IMG/VR virus record: IMGVR_UViG_3300048914_000231
Location: 50,063-114,062 of that record
Direction: 5' to 3' (one strand)
Origin: a virus
Length of the DNA: 64,000 nucleotides
Positions 1 through 10,600 of the stretch are shown in pieces. How positions within the stretch are numbered: position 1 is the first letter of the stretch; the number at the start of each line of letters is the position of its first letter. The notes below the pieces were generated by a model. It ran no database searches and had not been told where the DNA came from. It saw only the letters and a list, made by a program, of their open reading frames with translations. The position numbers were made by a program, and so were the translations under genes.

Positions 1-1119
1 CACCACCGGGAACCAGTTGTCCAGGTACATATCGCGCGAGCCGCCGGCCACCTCGATGGCGGGCGCGCTGGTGTCCGTGACCGAAGCTACGCTGCCATAT
101 GTGACGGAGAACCAGCCCTCGGCGTTGAGCGTGCCGTTCGGGTTGCGCACGAGGTTTTCAAAGTCGCCAACGGCGATCTTGCCGGCCGTGACCGCACCTG
201 CTGCCAGTTCGGTGGCGCCGATGGCGCCGGCGGCAATCTGCCCTGCCGTGATGGTGTCGGCGGCGATCTGCGCGGCAGTGATCGTGTTGGCGGCAATCTG
301 GCCCGCCGTGATGGTATTGGCGGCGATCTCGTTGCCGGTGATGGTGCCCGCCAGAATCTTGGCGGCCGTGACGGCACCGGCGCCGATCTTGGCCGTGGTG
401 ATCGAGTTGTCCGTGATCTGCGTGCTGGTGATCTGGCCAACCAGCTTGGTGACGTCGATCGAGGCAATCTGCGCGCTGGTCAGGGCGCCAACCAGTTTGG
501 ACGAGTCCACGGAGGCGATCTGGCTGCTGGTAAGCGTACCTGTGATGTCGATCGCCGGCGTGGCCGAAGTCCAGGCTGATCCGGTGTAGCGGTACAGCTT
601 GCTGTCGGTCGACAGCATCACCACCTTTGGCCCCGTGTAGCCGGACACGGCCGGCAGGGCCGACACGATCGACACCGGCTGGATGCCGCTGGCAAAGGAT
701 GCCGTGGATACCACACCGGAAGCCAGGTTGCCCGTCACCGGATCGATCGCTGCCACATTCAGGTTCGACGCCTGCACGGCGCCGGCGGCGATGTCCAGGT
801 TGGTCGCCAGCAGCGACTTGGCCACGGCCGAGTTGGACCAGGTTCCATCCGTGCGGCCGTAGATGTTGATCGCGCGCACCCAGTAATAGCGGTTCGTCAC
901 CGGATTGACGCTGGTGGACGAGTCCGTGAAGGTGTTCGTCGTCACGGTGCCGATCTTGGTCGCGCTCGCCACGCTGTTGGTCGAGTTGCTCCAGATTTCG
1001 GCGCCGGCGTAGGTCGTGTCGGTAGGCATGTCCCACAACAGGACCACGGCGCGCAGGCTTGGCGTGGCCGTCAGGTTGTTCAGGGTCGGTGCCGGTACGG
1101 GACGGATATTAAGCAGCAT
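1..1119 (-). CDS. Tail fibre / tip protein, 3' part outside window
   Basis: Open from an ATG at 1119 to the window edge (373 codons, no stop), so the C-terminus is missing. Residues about 8-100 look like a fibronectin type III module (hydrophobic strand pattern, a YYWVRAINIYGR strand near the end). Residues about 190-315 are a run of degenerate 9-11-residue repeats of the type ITAGQIAANT, common in trimeric tail-fibre shafts and in the C-termini of J-like proteins. The gene overlaps the upstream one by 11 nt and follows the J-like gene, so the product probably adds to the tail tip and takes part in host recognition. Fold and role are inferred. Confidence 0.8.
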   Translation of the reverse strand, partial: MLLNIRPVPAPTLNNLTATPSLRAVVLLWDMPTDTTYAGAEIWSNSTNSVASATKIGTVTTNTFTDSSTSVNPVTNRYYWVRAINIYGRTDGTWSNSAVAKSLLATNLDIAAGAVQASNLNVAAIDPVTGNLASGVVSTASFASGIQPVSIVSALPAVSGYTGPKVVMLSTDSKLYRYTGSAWTSATPAIDITGTLTSSQIASVDSSKLVGALTSAQIASIDVTKLVGQITSTQITDNSITTAKIGAGAVTAAKILAGTITGNEIAANTITAGQIAANTITAAQIAADTITAGQIAAGAIGATELAAGAVTAGKIAVGDFENLVRNPNGTLNAEGWFSVTYGSVASVTDTSAPAIEVAGGSRDMYLDNWFPVV

Positions 1120-1573
1120 TGAAGTTCACCACGAAGTCAAGGTTGGTGCTGTATTTGATGGTGGCGGTGTAGGCGCCCGCCACCGTCGTCGTAAGGGTCA
1201 GCGAGCCGTCGCTGATGGTGCCGTTGGCGATCGGGTTGATGCCAACGCCAATCGGCACATCGATCTGGTACGTCGCGCCATTCGGAATCGGGCTGATCGT
1301 GATCGAATCGGTGCCGTTGGCAACGATCGAAGTCTTGTTGGCCGCGATCTGGGTGCCGCTGACGGCAATTGGCGGGCGCGCCTTGGTTGGCAGGTCGCCG
1401 CCGATCGGGATCGCATTCACGTCCACCACCTGCGTGACCGGGTCGGAACCGGTGATGATCACGTTGGTGCCGGGCGAACTGCCCTGCAGGCGCGCGGACG
1501 CCTCCGTCATCGCGGTGCCGGTGCGCAGAATGGCGCCGGTGGTGGTGTCGTACACCGTGTACTGGATTGTCAT
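1109..1573 (-). CDS. Small tail-tip associated protein, unknown
   Basis: A 154-residue protein between the J-like protein and the tail fibre. The start overlaps the J stop as ATGA, so it is translationally coupled. The sequence is rich in T, I, V and G with short alternating beta-strand patterns, and residues about 75-150 look like an immunoglobulin-like or carbohydrate-binding beta sandwich. No catalytic motif is visible. Position suggests a tip accessory or a fibre chaperone; neither can be shown from sequence. Confidence 0.75.
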   Translation of the reverse strand: MTIQYTVYDTTTGAILRTGTAMTEASARLQGSSPGTNVIITGSDPVTQVVDVNAIPIGGDLPTKARPPIAVSGTQIAANKTSIVANGTDSITISPIPNGATYQIDVPIGVGINPIANGTISDGSLTLTTTVAGAYTATIKYSTNLDFVVNFNAA

Positions 1574-4500
1574 TTCTTAACGCCCATCATGAAGATTTCG
1601 TTGTAGCCAAGGATGACGTCGGGGTGCGCCGACCACTCCACCTCGACCTTGGTCGTGCCGGCCGGCAGCTTGACTGACGCCGAGCACACCGGAGCATCGT
1701 TGGCGACGCGGCCCATGATTCCGCGCACCACGGTGCCGGCAACCTTGATGCGGATCGACCAGTAGCGGCTGTTGTTGGCAAAGCCCTGCGCGCTGGTGAC
1801 CAGGATGTAGACCATGCCGTCCTGCGGCATTGCCATGTAGCCCTCGTTGACGACGGTCCAGGTGCCTTCACCCACGCCCTTGCGCTGGCGGTCCGGCGCG
1901 GTGACAACGATCGGCACCGTGACGGCTTCGCCAGCCAGCTTCAGCGTGTTGATCTGGGCATCGCCAATCATGGCCGACGAGATCGAGGCGTCGCCGATCA
2001 GGGCGTTGGACAGAATCACGCGCGGCACGCCGTTCACGGTGCCGACAGTGAATGGCTGCACACCCGGGTAGCTCGGCATGATCAGGCCGAACTTGTCGGC
2101 GTAGATCACGAACTCGGACGTGCCCACGCCGGCCAGGCTGGAGGTCGAAGACAGGCCAAAGCCGGCGATGTAGCCGTTGTTGTCGATCTTGAGGCTGTAC
2201 TGGCCGGACAGGCCGCTGATCGTATTGGCGTTGGTCGAGAACGCCTGCTCCATCGTCACGCCGCCAACGTTGTTCAGACGGCTGGTGATCTGGTAAATCG
2301 CCTGGGCCGCGGCGGACGTCGACGTGGCTGACACGTTGTTGAGCTGCGTGATCGCCGCGGTGGCGGCCGGCAGGCCGGTGGTGGCGTCGTTGACCTGTGC
2401 CTTGAGCTGGTACAGCGTCCTGGCGTTGGTCGAGGCCGACGTGGCCGACACGTCTTCCAGCGCGGTGATCTTGGCCGTCGCCGCCGGCAGGCCGGTGACC
2501 GGGTCGTTGAGAACGTCGCTGACGGCCTTCACGCGCGCGTTGACGCTGCCGGCCACGGTGTCCGCGGCGTCGATCAGGTCGATCCTGGTCTTGAGCGCCG
2601 GCAGCAGCTTGGAGTCCGCGATGACGCCATCGGCGATTGCCGCCACGTTCAGGTTGGTGGTGGTGAACGTCTGCATCGACGACACGTTCAGTTCCGTGCG
2701 GCCGAAGGCGTCGTAGGCCGCCAGTTTGTAGTAGTAGACGGCGTTGAACATCAGGCCGGGCACCGCGAACGACGTGTCCGGGCCGCTGTAGACCAGATAG
2801 GTGTCGCTGGGCGTGCCATTCAGGTTCGAAGCGTTCTGCGACATCCACATGCACACGCCGGCGAAATCCGGATCGTCCGTATGCTGGTAGCTGACGCTGA
2901 CCGAATCGAACGACGGCAGCGCGCTGAAGCTGGTCAGGCCCGGCGACGGGTTGAAGGCGTCGAGCAGGGCCGGCGTGCCGAGATTGTTGAACGTGTCGCG
3001 CTGGCGAACCTGAAACACCAGATGGCGGGTCAGGCCGTCCGAGAAGTTCTTGTCGTAGATGTAGACGTAGCTGTTGTCCGTCGTGTACTCGGTGCGGCGC
3101 AGTGTCGTGCCGTCGGCTTCGAACACCTTGATTTCGTAATCCTTGAAATGCGGATCGAGCGCACCGGCATCAGCGCCGTTCGGTTCGCTGCCGAACTCGT
3201 AGGAGTGCGTGACCGAGTTGTAGCGCCAGTTGATCTTGCAGTCACGGCCGGACCAGACATAGTCCACGCCGGTAGGCATGCCGACATCAATACCCTGCGT
3301 CTCGCCAATCACGGTATAGGTCGCGGTTGGCGCGTCCTCGTACTGGCTGCGCTTGTCGAACAGGTCGAACGCCACCACGCGCACGCCCAGGACGTCACCG
3401 CGCGCGGCGCTGATGACGACGCTGGTGACGCTCTTTACGGTATTGATCTTTTCTTCCGTGCGTCCGTTTCTGGTGACGTACACGTCGGCGCCGCCGTACA
3501 TGCCCACGGTCGACGCCGTCCAGCTGGCCACCACGCTGGTGACGACATTGTCACCGGCAATGTAGGTCTCTTCGTAGACGGCCAGGTTGGCAACCGGTCC
3601 AATCGGAGTGTTCGGGTTGGTCGGTACGGCCACGTTGCTGCCGTAGCGGCTGTAGTCATACACTTCGGGGCGGTATTCGATGGCGGTAATGTCGCGCCGG
3701 TATTCGGAGTCGCCCGTGATCGACTTGATGCGAAACGCCTTCTTGACGCGCGCGGCCTCGCCGAACATCCATTTCGTGAACTGGGCCGGTGCGGCGCTCA
3801 TGGGCGTTTGCAGCGTGACGGTATCGCTGGTGCCAGGCGTGACCACGACCGGGAATTCCTCGATCACGTCGGTATCCCACAGCACATAGGTCTGGCCCGG
3901 AACGACCCCGGCGACGCTTGACAGAATGACGCCATTGCTGAAGGTGCCGTCGACGCCGATATCCTTGCCGCCCACGACAATGCGCCTGACAGTCAGGCCG
4001 GGCGTGAAGCCGGTCAGCGTCACGCTGTTGCCGGTTACGCTGACCACGCTGCCGCTGGCGCGCTGCACGCTGTCACGCATCGCCAGCAGATTGTAGGTCT
4101 TGCCCGAGGCCATGGTCACGGGGCGGTCAAGCTGCATGACCGACGTGGTGGAGCCCGCGTTGAAGCGCCCGGCCTGCGCCCAGTTGGTCAGGTCGGTCTG
4201 TACATAGATCAGGTCGCCCACGCGGCAGGCGATCGCCTCCAGCGGTGCCCCGAACGTGATGGTCTTGAGGATGTAGCGGTTCAGGTTCAGCTGGAACTGC
4301 GCTTCCTTGTAGGCGCGGTCATAATCGACCACGCCATACAGCGTGACGGCGCTGTTGCGCTGCGGTGCGCCTGAAGTGAATGCCACCGGATCATAGACCT
4401 TGATGGTGCGCTGCTTGTACCTGTCGGTCCTGTCGAAAAAGGTGACGTCGATCTCGTTGGCGCGGTCGGCGGTGCCCAGCCAGGTTTCCTTGTACGAGCC

Positions 4501-6255
4501 CTGGATCATGTTCGCGACCGAGAACATCATCACCGGCGTATCGGGCTTTTCCGTAATGACGGTAAAGCGCGTGCCGGATGGCACCAGCTGGCTGTGCCCG
4601 ACGCGCAGCACCAGCTGGCAGGCGTCCCAGACATTCGTTTCGGTCTCGATGGGGCCATTCCAGGTCATGCCCTGCGCGTCGCAGTAATCGGCAAAACTCT
4701 TGAATGCCACCAGATCCAGCCGTGCGGTCGGCATGGCGCCGCCATAGCGCGTGTGCGTGAGAATGTCCCAGACGATCCAGGCCGGATTGGTCGACGCGGC
4801 GACGCTCCAGTCGGTGCCGTCGTACACGCTGATCATGCGCCCGCCATTGACGAACGTGACGTTGGGCAGGCCGGACAGCTGGTCGGTCATCTTGATCTTG
4901 AGCGCGACCAGCGCCGTGTTCGGATAGCTCACGTCATCCAGCGTGATTTCGTTCACGTCCGACAGGTACACGTCGTCCAGGATGTTGTCCTTGGTCGACT
5001 TGGGCGTGACGCGGCGCACGCGAATTTCATAGGCGCCGTTGGTCAGTACATTGGTCGTGTACGAGCGACGCACGGCGCTGCGCTTGTCCGAGCCGATCGT
5101 CACACCGGCCGAGTAGACCGGATAGCGCGCGGCACGCACGCCATCCACGGTGCTGATCACCGCGCCCGATTGCTCCACGTAGGCGAGCGTAAACAGGTCA
5201 TCGACCGGATCGCCGGACGGGCCGGTCCAGGTGTGGCCGTCATAGGTCGCGTATTCCCACGCGGCGATATCGGTCAGCAGCGGCAGCGTTGCCCAGTTGG
5301 TGTCGCCCACGCGGCGATATTCGACATCGATGTCGACCGAGTAGTGTTTGGACGAACCATTGCCGGTGTCGATCTCGCACATGCCGGTCGGCGCCACGAA
5401 ATCCAGGCGCATCTTGTCGACGTTGGCCGTGGTGGTCGAATAGAACCAGTCGGTCGTAAGTTTCTGGCTCTTGTTGATCGGCGTGATGTTATCGTTGAAC
5501 CAGTCGATCATCGTCTGGTTCGACGTGCCAAGACGCGTCTGAACTTCGACGTCGTGATAATCCGTCAGCGGATTTTCGTTGATCTCGATGTCCGTGATCG
5601 AATTGACCGGTCCCTCGCCGGCCGAGACCAGCATGAACAGGGTCTGGTTGTCGTCTTCGTCGGTGGTGGTGTACATGCCGACGATGTTGCCGCCGGTGCG
5701 AAACTGGCCGTAGCAGACCGGAACCGGGATACCTTCGATCGATGTGTTCTTGGCGCCATCAACACCATAGGACGACCTGGTGTCGCTCGCGGTCGTGGTC
5801 GGTTTCGGCGGCGCGAAGATCGTATTGACCAGCATCGAGCCGGCAATCGTGATGCCGGCCTGAATTACAGCACCGCCGATGGTGAGTCCGGTGCCGGTCA
5901 TGCCCATAGCGCCAGCGATGGCCGCGCCGGTGCCCGCCGTCATGACCGAAACGGCGATCAGTGCCACGATCGCCAGAATCTGCTTGGTGCCACCGCCGCC
6001 GGCCGGCACCGGGCAGATCACGACGTTGTCGGTCTTGTCCAGGTACGTGACGGCAAACTGTTCGGGCTGCACGATGCGGCCTGACACCGAAACCACAATC
6101 GGATCGGCTTCGACCAGCGGAAAGTAGTCGGCCAGGGTCTTTTTGCTGCGCCAGACCAGTTCGGTACGCTCCTGCTCGCGCGGATTGAACGGATTGAGAA
6201 TCCGAATTACCGGAATCAGGTGCTTTTTACCTTGGCGCTTCTTCGTTTCCGACAT
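1570..6255 (-). CDS. Host-specificity protein J-like tail tip protein
   Basis: A 1561-residue protein in the position of lambda J, directly after the K-like peptidase gene, which it overlaps by 29 nt. Residues about 90-150 hold hydrophobic, glycine-rich stretches typical of the J N-terminal hub. The middle carries the hub and tip domains with a conserved-looking FRIKSITGD stretch, followed by fibronectin-like modules and then two repeats containing TGLPAATA before the C-terminal receptor-binding part. It should form the tip of the flexible tail and contact the host receptor. The length is somewhat above lambda J (about 1130 residues), with the excess in the C-terminal half. Family assignment is secure from order and composition; receptor is unknown. 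Confidence 0.9.
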   Translation of the reverse strand: MSETKKRQGKKHLIPVIRILNPFNPREQERTELVWRSKKTLADYFPLVEADPIVVSVSGRIVQPEQFAVTYLDKTDNVVICPVPAGGGGTKQILAIVALIAVSVMTAGTGAAIAGAMGMTGTGLTIGGAVIQAGITIAGSMLVNTIFAPPKPTTTASDTRSSYGVDGAKNTSIEGIPVPVCYGQFRTGGNIVGMYTTTDEDDNQTLFMLVSAGEGPVNSITDIEINENPLTDYHDVEVQTRLGTSNQTMIDWFNDNITPINKSQKLTTDWFYSTTTANVDKMRLDFVAPTGMCEIDTGNGSSKHYSVDIDVEYRRVGDTNWATLPLLTDIAAWEYATYDGHTWTGPSGDPVDDLFTLAYVEQSGAVISTVDGVRAARYPVYSAGVTIGSDKRSAVRRSYTTNVLTNGAYEIRVRRVTPKSTKDNILDDVYLSDVNEITLDDVSYPNTALVALKIKMTDQLSGLPNVTFVNGGRMISVYDGTDWSVAASTNPAWIVWDILTHTRYGGAMPTARLDLVAFKSFADYCDAQGMTWNGPIETETNVWDACQLVLRVGHSQLVPSGTRFTVITEKPDTPVMMFSVANMIQGSYKETWLGTADRANEIDVTFFDRTDRYKQRTIKVYDPVAFTSGAPQRNSAVTLYGVVDYDRAYKEAQFQLNLNRYILKTITFGAPLEAIACRVGDLIYVQTDLTNWAQAGRFNAGSTTSVMQLDRPVTMASGKTYNLLAMRDSVQRASGSVVSVTGNSVTLTGFTPGLTVRRIVVGGKDIGVDGTFSNGVILSSVAGVVPGQTYVLWDTDVIEEFPVVVTPGTSDTVTLQTPMSAAPAQFTKWMFGEAARVKKAFRIKSITGDSEYRRDITAIEYRPEVYDYSRYGSNVAVPTNPNTPIGPVANLAVYEETYIAGDNVVTSVVASWTASTVGMYGGADVYVTRNGRTEEKINTVKSVTSVVISAARGDVLGVRVVAFDLFDKRSQYEDAPTATYTVIGETQGIDVGMPTGVDYVWSGRDCKINWRYNSVTHSYEFGSEPNGADAGALDPHFKDYEIKVFEADGTTLRRTEYTTDNSYVYIYDKNFSDGLTRHLVFQVRQRDTFNNLGTPALLDAFNPSPGLTSFSALPSFDSVSVSYQHTDDPDFAGVCMWMSQNASNLNGTPSDTYLVYSGPDTSFAVPGLMFNAVYYYKLAAYDAFGRTELNVSSMQTFTTTNLNVAAIADGVIADSKLLPALKTRIDLIDAADTVAGSVNARVKAVSDVLNDPVTGLPAATAKITALEDVSATSASTNARTLYQLKAQVNDATTGLPAATAAITQLNNVSATSTSAAAQAIYQITSRLNNVGGVTMEQAFSTNANTISGLSGQYSLKIDNNGYIAGFGLSSTSSLAGVGTSEFVIYADKFGLIMPSYPGVQPFTVGTVNGVPRVILSNALIGDASISSAMIGDAQINTLKLAGEAVTVPIVVTAPDRQRKGVGEGTWTVVNEGYMAMPQDGMVYILVTSAQGFANNSRYWSIRIKVAGTVVRGIMGRVANDAPVCSASVKLPAGTTKVEVEWSAHPDVILGYNEIFMMGVKK

Positions 6256-6616
6256 ACTCGAAATATCCTACGATGCGGTGCTGCCAGTCCGCCAGGCGGA
6301 CAATCGTCACGCCACCGGAGGGTTCCCAGGCGTGAATCATGTGGTGTGGACCGAATACATAGCCCACGTGCGCGGCATACCTGCCGACCCGGATGAATGC
6401 CACGGCGCCGTGACGTGGTTCGATCTGGCGCCACTGGGGCAGACTGGCCGTCATCATGGCCATGATGGTCGGCTGGTCGGTCGCGCTGCCGAAGTCCGGC
6501 AGCACCACGCCGTCGCGGCGCGCGCATTCCATCACCAGGCCATAGCAGTCCAGCGCGTCGGGTCCGCGCGCGCCGTATTCGAACGGCACGCCGATCAGGT
6601 CGGCGAAATCAGCCAT
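6227..6616 (-). CDS. NlpC/P60-type tail peptidase (lambda K-like)
   Basis: A 129-residue protein starting at the ATG at 6616, which overlaps the end of the L-like gene; the open frame continues upstream but that part lies inside the neighbouring gene. The NlpC/P60 core is visible: a catalytic cysteine in ALDCYGLV (near residue 24), then a histidine in HVGYVF and a second in HMIHAW. This family cleaves peptidoglycan stem peptides and in lambda-like tails acts in tip assembly and early infection. It lies between the L-like and J-like genes, as in lambda. No I-like gene is seen between it and J. Confidence 0.85.
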   Translation of the reverse strand: MADFADLIGVPFEYGARGPDALDCYGLVMECARRDGVVLPDFGSATDQPTIMAMMTASLPQWRQIEPRHGAVAFIRVGRYAAHVGYVFGPHHMIHAWEPSGGVTIVRLADWQHRIVGYFEYVGNEEAPR

Positions 6617-7256
6617 AGCGGGTGTCGCGCGAATTGATGCCCGGGAAAGCGCCGAAATGAATGACGTTCTGATGCGCGCGGCAGCCATTGGCGCCTTCAA
6701 GCGACAGGTCGCACGACGACATCGAGCCGGTATAGCCACATTCCTGACTCTTGTAGCGCCACTGGCAGTAATCCTTGGTCTGGCGCCGGCGCGGGAAGGT
6801 CTTGGTAATGTTGTTCTCGGCGCCCAGCGTGAAGGCGCAGACGTAGTTGGCCGTCTCGGCGGCCGTGACCTGGAAGTACTCGATCACCTCGGGGCTTTGC
6901 GTCAGGTTGCCGGCGTTGACGACGGTGACCGTGACGGCGAACCCTACGCCGCCGCCATAATCCTGCATGCGCTGCTGTACCGTCAGCGTGTAATCCTTGA
7001 TCGACAGGTTGATCTCGGACTGCGTGCCGGCCTCGGACTTGAGCGTGATGTCGAATGCGGCCGGCGAGTACGTAAAACCGTTGTACGTGACCGGGTCCGG
7101 GTTGCGGGCCAGATGCAGCGTCTCGACGGTGACCAGCGTCGCCGGATCGATCACGGCGACGTCCAGAAGAATGATCCAGGGTACTTCGGAAGAAATCCGG
7201 TTCTTCTCGATGATGCTGGCGACGGAAAGGGAGGTGGTCATGCGGCGATTATACAT
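6609..7256 (-). CDS. Minor tail protein L-like
   Basis: A 215-residue protein. Four cysteines lie close together near residues 160-195 (in DYCQWRYKSQECGY, SSCDLS and ANGCRAH), matching the cysteine cluster of lambda L-family tip proteins, which has been reported to bind an Fe-S cluster. Order M, L, K, J is the lambda order. The first ATG at 7256 has a GGTGA-like site just upstream; a second ATG at 7241 (sixth codon) is also possible. The stop overlaps the K-like start by 8 nt. Confidence 0.85.
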   Translation of the reverse strand: MYNRRMTTSLSVASIIEKNRISSEVPWIILLDVAVIDPATLVTVETLHLARNPDPVTYNGFTYSPAAFDITLKSEAGTQSEINLSIKDYTLTVQQRMQDYGGGVGFAVTVTVVNAGNLTQSPEVIEYFQVTAAETANYVCAFTLGAENNITKTFPRRRQTKDYCQWRYKSQECGYTGSMSSCDLSLEGANGCRAHQNVIHFGAFPGINSRDTRYG

Positions 7257-7284
7257 CAGTCACCGCTGACCTATCAATCGGGCA

Positions 7285-7656
7285 TCAGGCCTGCGCCAGT
7301 TTGAAGGCGACGTCCCACAGTTTGGTTGGTCCGATACCGGAGTACCTGAACGTCATGTCGCCATCGAAACGCACCTGCCAGGTGGTCAGATTGACCGGAT
7401 CGGTCCAGTCGAAGATTACCGCGCCGCCACCCACCGTGGCGTAGAAGTTCATCAGGGTGGTGCGGTCCGCGTCCGTGATGCCCTTGTAGCCGGTGGTGAA
7501 GGTCTTACGCGGCGTGCGGGTGTGGCGCGCGCGCGAGACGACATAGCCACCTTCCATTTCGGACTTGATGGCCACGTCCTCGATCGCGATCGAGTACTGG
7601 GTGGAATCCTGGCCGCCTTTACCCAGGGCCAGGGTGGGGAATACCGGATTTGTCAT
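7285..7656 (-). CDS. Minor tail protein M-like
   Basis: A 123-residue protein between the tape measure gene and the L-like gene, where lambda M sits. The sequence reads as a compact beta protein with a C-terminal strand motif (WQVRFDGDMTFRYSG) seen in M-family tip proteins. It probably joins the tail tip complex to the tape measure. Starts 3 nt after the tape measure stop. Confidence 0.8.
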   Translation of the reverse strand: MTNPVFPTLALGKGGQDSTQYSIAIEDVAIKSEMEGGYVVSRARHTRTPRKTFTTGYKGITDADRTTLMNFYATVGGGAVIFDWTDPVNLTTWQVRFDGDMTFRYSGIGPTKLWDVAFKLAQA

Positions 7657-7659
7657 AAA

Positions 7660-10600
7660 TTAACCTTTCAATGCGTCCTTCATGCCCGAGCGAAACGGAC
7701 CCGGGGTGGTTACGGCCGACAGCACCACGTCCAGAACCATCTGCTTGCCATCAAAGCGGGCGTTGCCCTGCTGGGCGTTGACCGGCGTGGACGTCTGGTT
7801 GATCACGTTGACCTGAACGTTGGCGCCGGCGGCCTGTGTGCTACCCTTCATCGTCACCGGAATCGAACGTCCGTCCGGCAGCGGGACGTAGGCTTCCGTG
7901 CCGGCTTCACCGTAGATCGCGACCTGCGGGCTGTTGGCCACGCCGCCGTTGGCGTACTTGCGCAACTGCAGCGGCCCCATACTCGTCATGATGCCGCCGT
8001 TGGCAAACATGAACTCGGCGACCGAGCCTGCCCCAACGCTGTTTTCCGCTGCCGTGGCACCGGCGGCCATGTCACCGCCGCCAAACAGGGAGCCCAAAAA
8101 TCCACCGCCACTCACGCCAGACCCGCTTGTCATCAGCCGTTCGGCGAACATCTGCAGTGCCGGAATGGCCTGGCTGTAGATCGTGGTGCCCATCTGCATG
8201 GAGGCGCTGGCCGTGGTCTCGTCGGCGGTCACACGCTGGGCCGCCGCGGCCGTGGCCGCAACATCGCTGGCGCCCGTTTTGGCCATGCCGAACACGTTGG
8301 TCTTGAGCCAGTCGCCGCCGGCATCGGACAATTGTCTGAGCGGCTCGGCCAGCGCCTGTTTCAGTTTGGCCGAAGCGATCTCCATCAGCATTTTCTTGAT
8401 GAAGTCCTTGACCGCCAGATGACCGGTATTGAGCGAGTCCACGATCATGCTGACAAAGCTGTCGGCCGCGTTGGCGCCAATCTGGTCGACCGCTCTGCCG
8501 ACGTCCTGCCATTCGCGCGCCATTCTGGCGGTCGCGGACTCCATCTGGCGCGCTTCCTGTTCCGCGCGCAGCCGGCGGCGCTCGTTATAGATGCGGTCGG
8601 TGTTGTCGCGGTCGCGCTGGTAATCCTCGTCGATGGCCAGCAGCATTTCGGTGCGCTGCTCCTCGGTCTCGATGCCGGATTCCTTGCCCAGTGTGGCGCC
8701 CGCGATCAGGCTGCGCTCCCTGGCGTACGTATCGTCCAGCGTCTTTTTGCGCATGTTCAGCTGCGCATCCTCGGCCGCGCGCTCGGCTTCCAGACGCAGG
8801 CGAATGCGCTCGCGCTCGGTATCGGCCAGTTCGGCCTTCGACTGGCGGTTCTTGTCCAGGTAGCCCAGCGCGAACGTATTGTTGTCGGCGCGCGCCTGGT
8901 TGAACAGGGCCATCCCCTTGGCGATATTCCACTTTTCGAACGCACTGGTGCCGGCGCCAAGACGCTGTTCGGCACGCTGCAGCTCCTTGTTCAATGCCTT
9001 GAATGCGTCGGTCTGCTTGGCGAGACCGCCATTTTCCAGCGTATTCATCGCTGAATTGGCTTCGTAGAGGGACGCAGCGACACGCTCGTTGGCAAACGTC
9101 ACGGCCTTGATCTGCTCGTTGTAGAGCATGGCCTGATAGGTCTCATCCTTCAGCTGCCTGATTTTCGGATCGTCCGCGGCCGGATTCTTCGTCTTGTCGT
9201 GGTTGACCGAATAGTCGCCCGCCTTGCGCTTGCCCTCGACCAGATCGATCGCCTCCTGGCGCAGGGTCTCCAGCGTCTCGCCGCCGGCCACCAGCGCATC
9301 CAGCTTGGTCTTGGCGGCGTTCATCTTGCCCTGTTCCTCATACAGGGCTTCGTTCAGCGGATCGCGGTCGCCGCGGCGCTTGCCGCTGGTGGCCGCGGCA
9401 TTGTCGATGCGCGCGGTCAGTTTGTCGTTCGGCTTGTCCTTGGGTTCGGCGACTTTTTGCTCGACGCGCTTGTCCGGGGTCAGCCTGACCGGCTGGCGCT
9501 TCTTGCTCTCTTCCGTGATCAGGGTTGCATCGTAGCGATGCTCGTTGATTGCCGAACGCCTGTCGATGTCGGCTTTCTTGCCGGCGTACTCCTCGTCGCT
9601 GTCCAGGTGTACCAGATGGCGTGCCCAGGCCATCAGACCTTCGCCGCCCAGCGTCAGGCGACGCCAGTTCGCGATGATGTGGGTGATGGCGTTATCGATG
9701 CGCTCGCCGATCGTCAGCGTCATCGTACCGAACAGGTCGAACGAATCGAGCCAGTTGCCGATCACCGTGCCGATGTCAAACGCCAGCACGACGAGGCCAA
9801 ACACCTTGAACACCTTGGTCAGCGCGGCAAAGGCGCTACCGATGAGGCCGACACTACCGGCCGCGGCCGGGCCGACGCCAATCAGCGAGCGCAGCACACC
9901 CATCAGGCCGGTGGCACCGAACATCGACATGAAGCCCTTGACCGACAGCACGACACCGGCGAAGCCGGCACCGATCACGGACAGGGTCGCGGCCACCTGG
10001 TTGTTCTGGCCAAACTCGCGAAACATCATCACGACACGGCTGCCGAACTCCAGCAGCTTGGTCAGGGCCGGCAGGATCGTATCGCCGACGATGACCTTGA
10101 AATTGGTCAGCTGGGCGTTGAACTTCTGCATGTTGGCCGCGTAGCTGCCACCCAGGCGCTCGGCGGTCTTGTTGACGCCGTCGGCGCTGTTGATGGTTTG
10201 CGACTGGTGTTCAAGGCGCTCGCGCGCGGCTGGCGTGCCCACGGCGGTGACGGCGGTGACGGCCGACTGCGTGATGCCCAGGCGCTGCAGATACTGCTGG
10301 ACCGCCAGCATCTGGTCCTGAACATTGTTCGGATCCATGCCGTTCTTGTAGAAGCGCGCGCGGTTCTTCTGCGTGTAGGCGACGATCTGCGGCACCATGT
10401 CCTGAATCGCACGCACCGGGTCGCGCAGCCACAGATCGACGTTCTTGAAGCTGCCGTTCTTGGCGTCCTTGAGCACGCCGGCGTCATCCTTCGACAGGTC
10501 CAGGCCGCTCTCGTCGAGAATGCCGGCGCCGATCGTTTCCTGAACCGCCTTGTTCGACTTGGTCTTGCCGGTGGCATAGGCCTGCATCATCTTGATGATG

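Noticed and set aside
180-560. Regular short repeats that could suggest a CRISPR array
   Set aside because: The repeats are codon-level repeats encoding a tail-fibre shaft (ITAGQIAANT type), with no constant repeat or spacer length.
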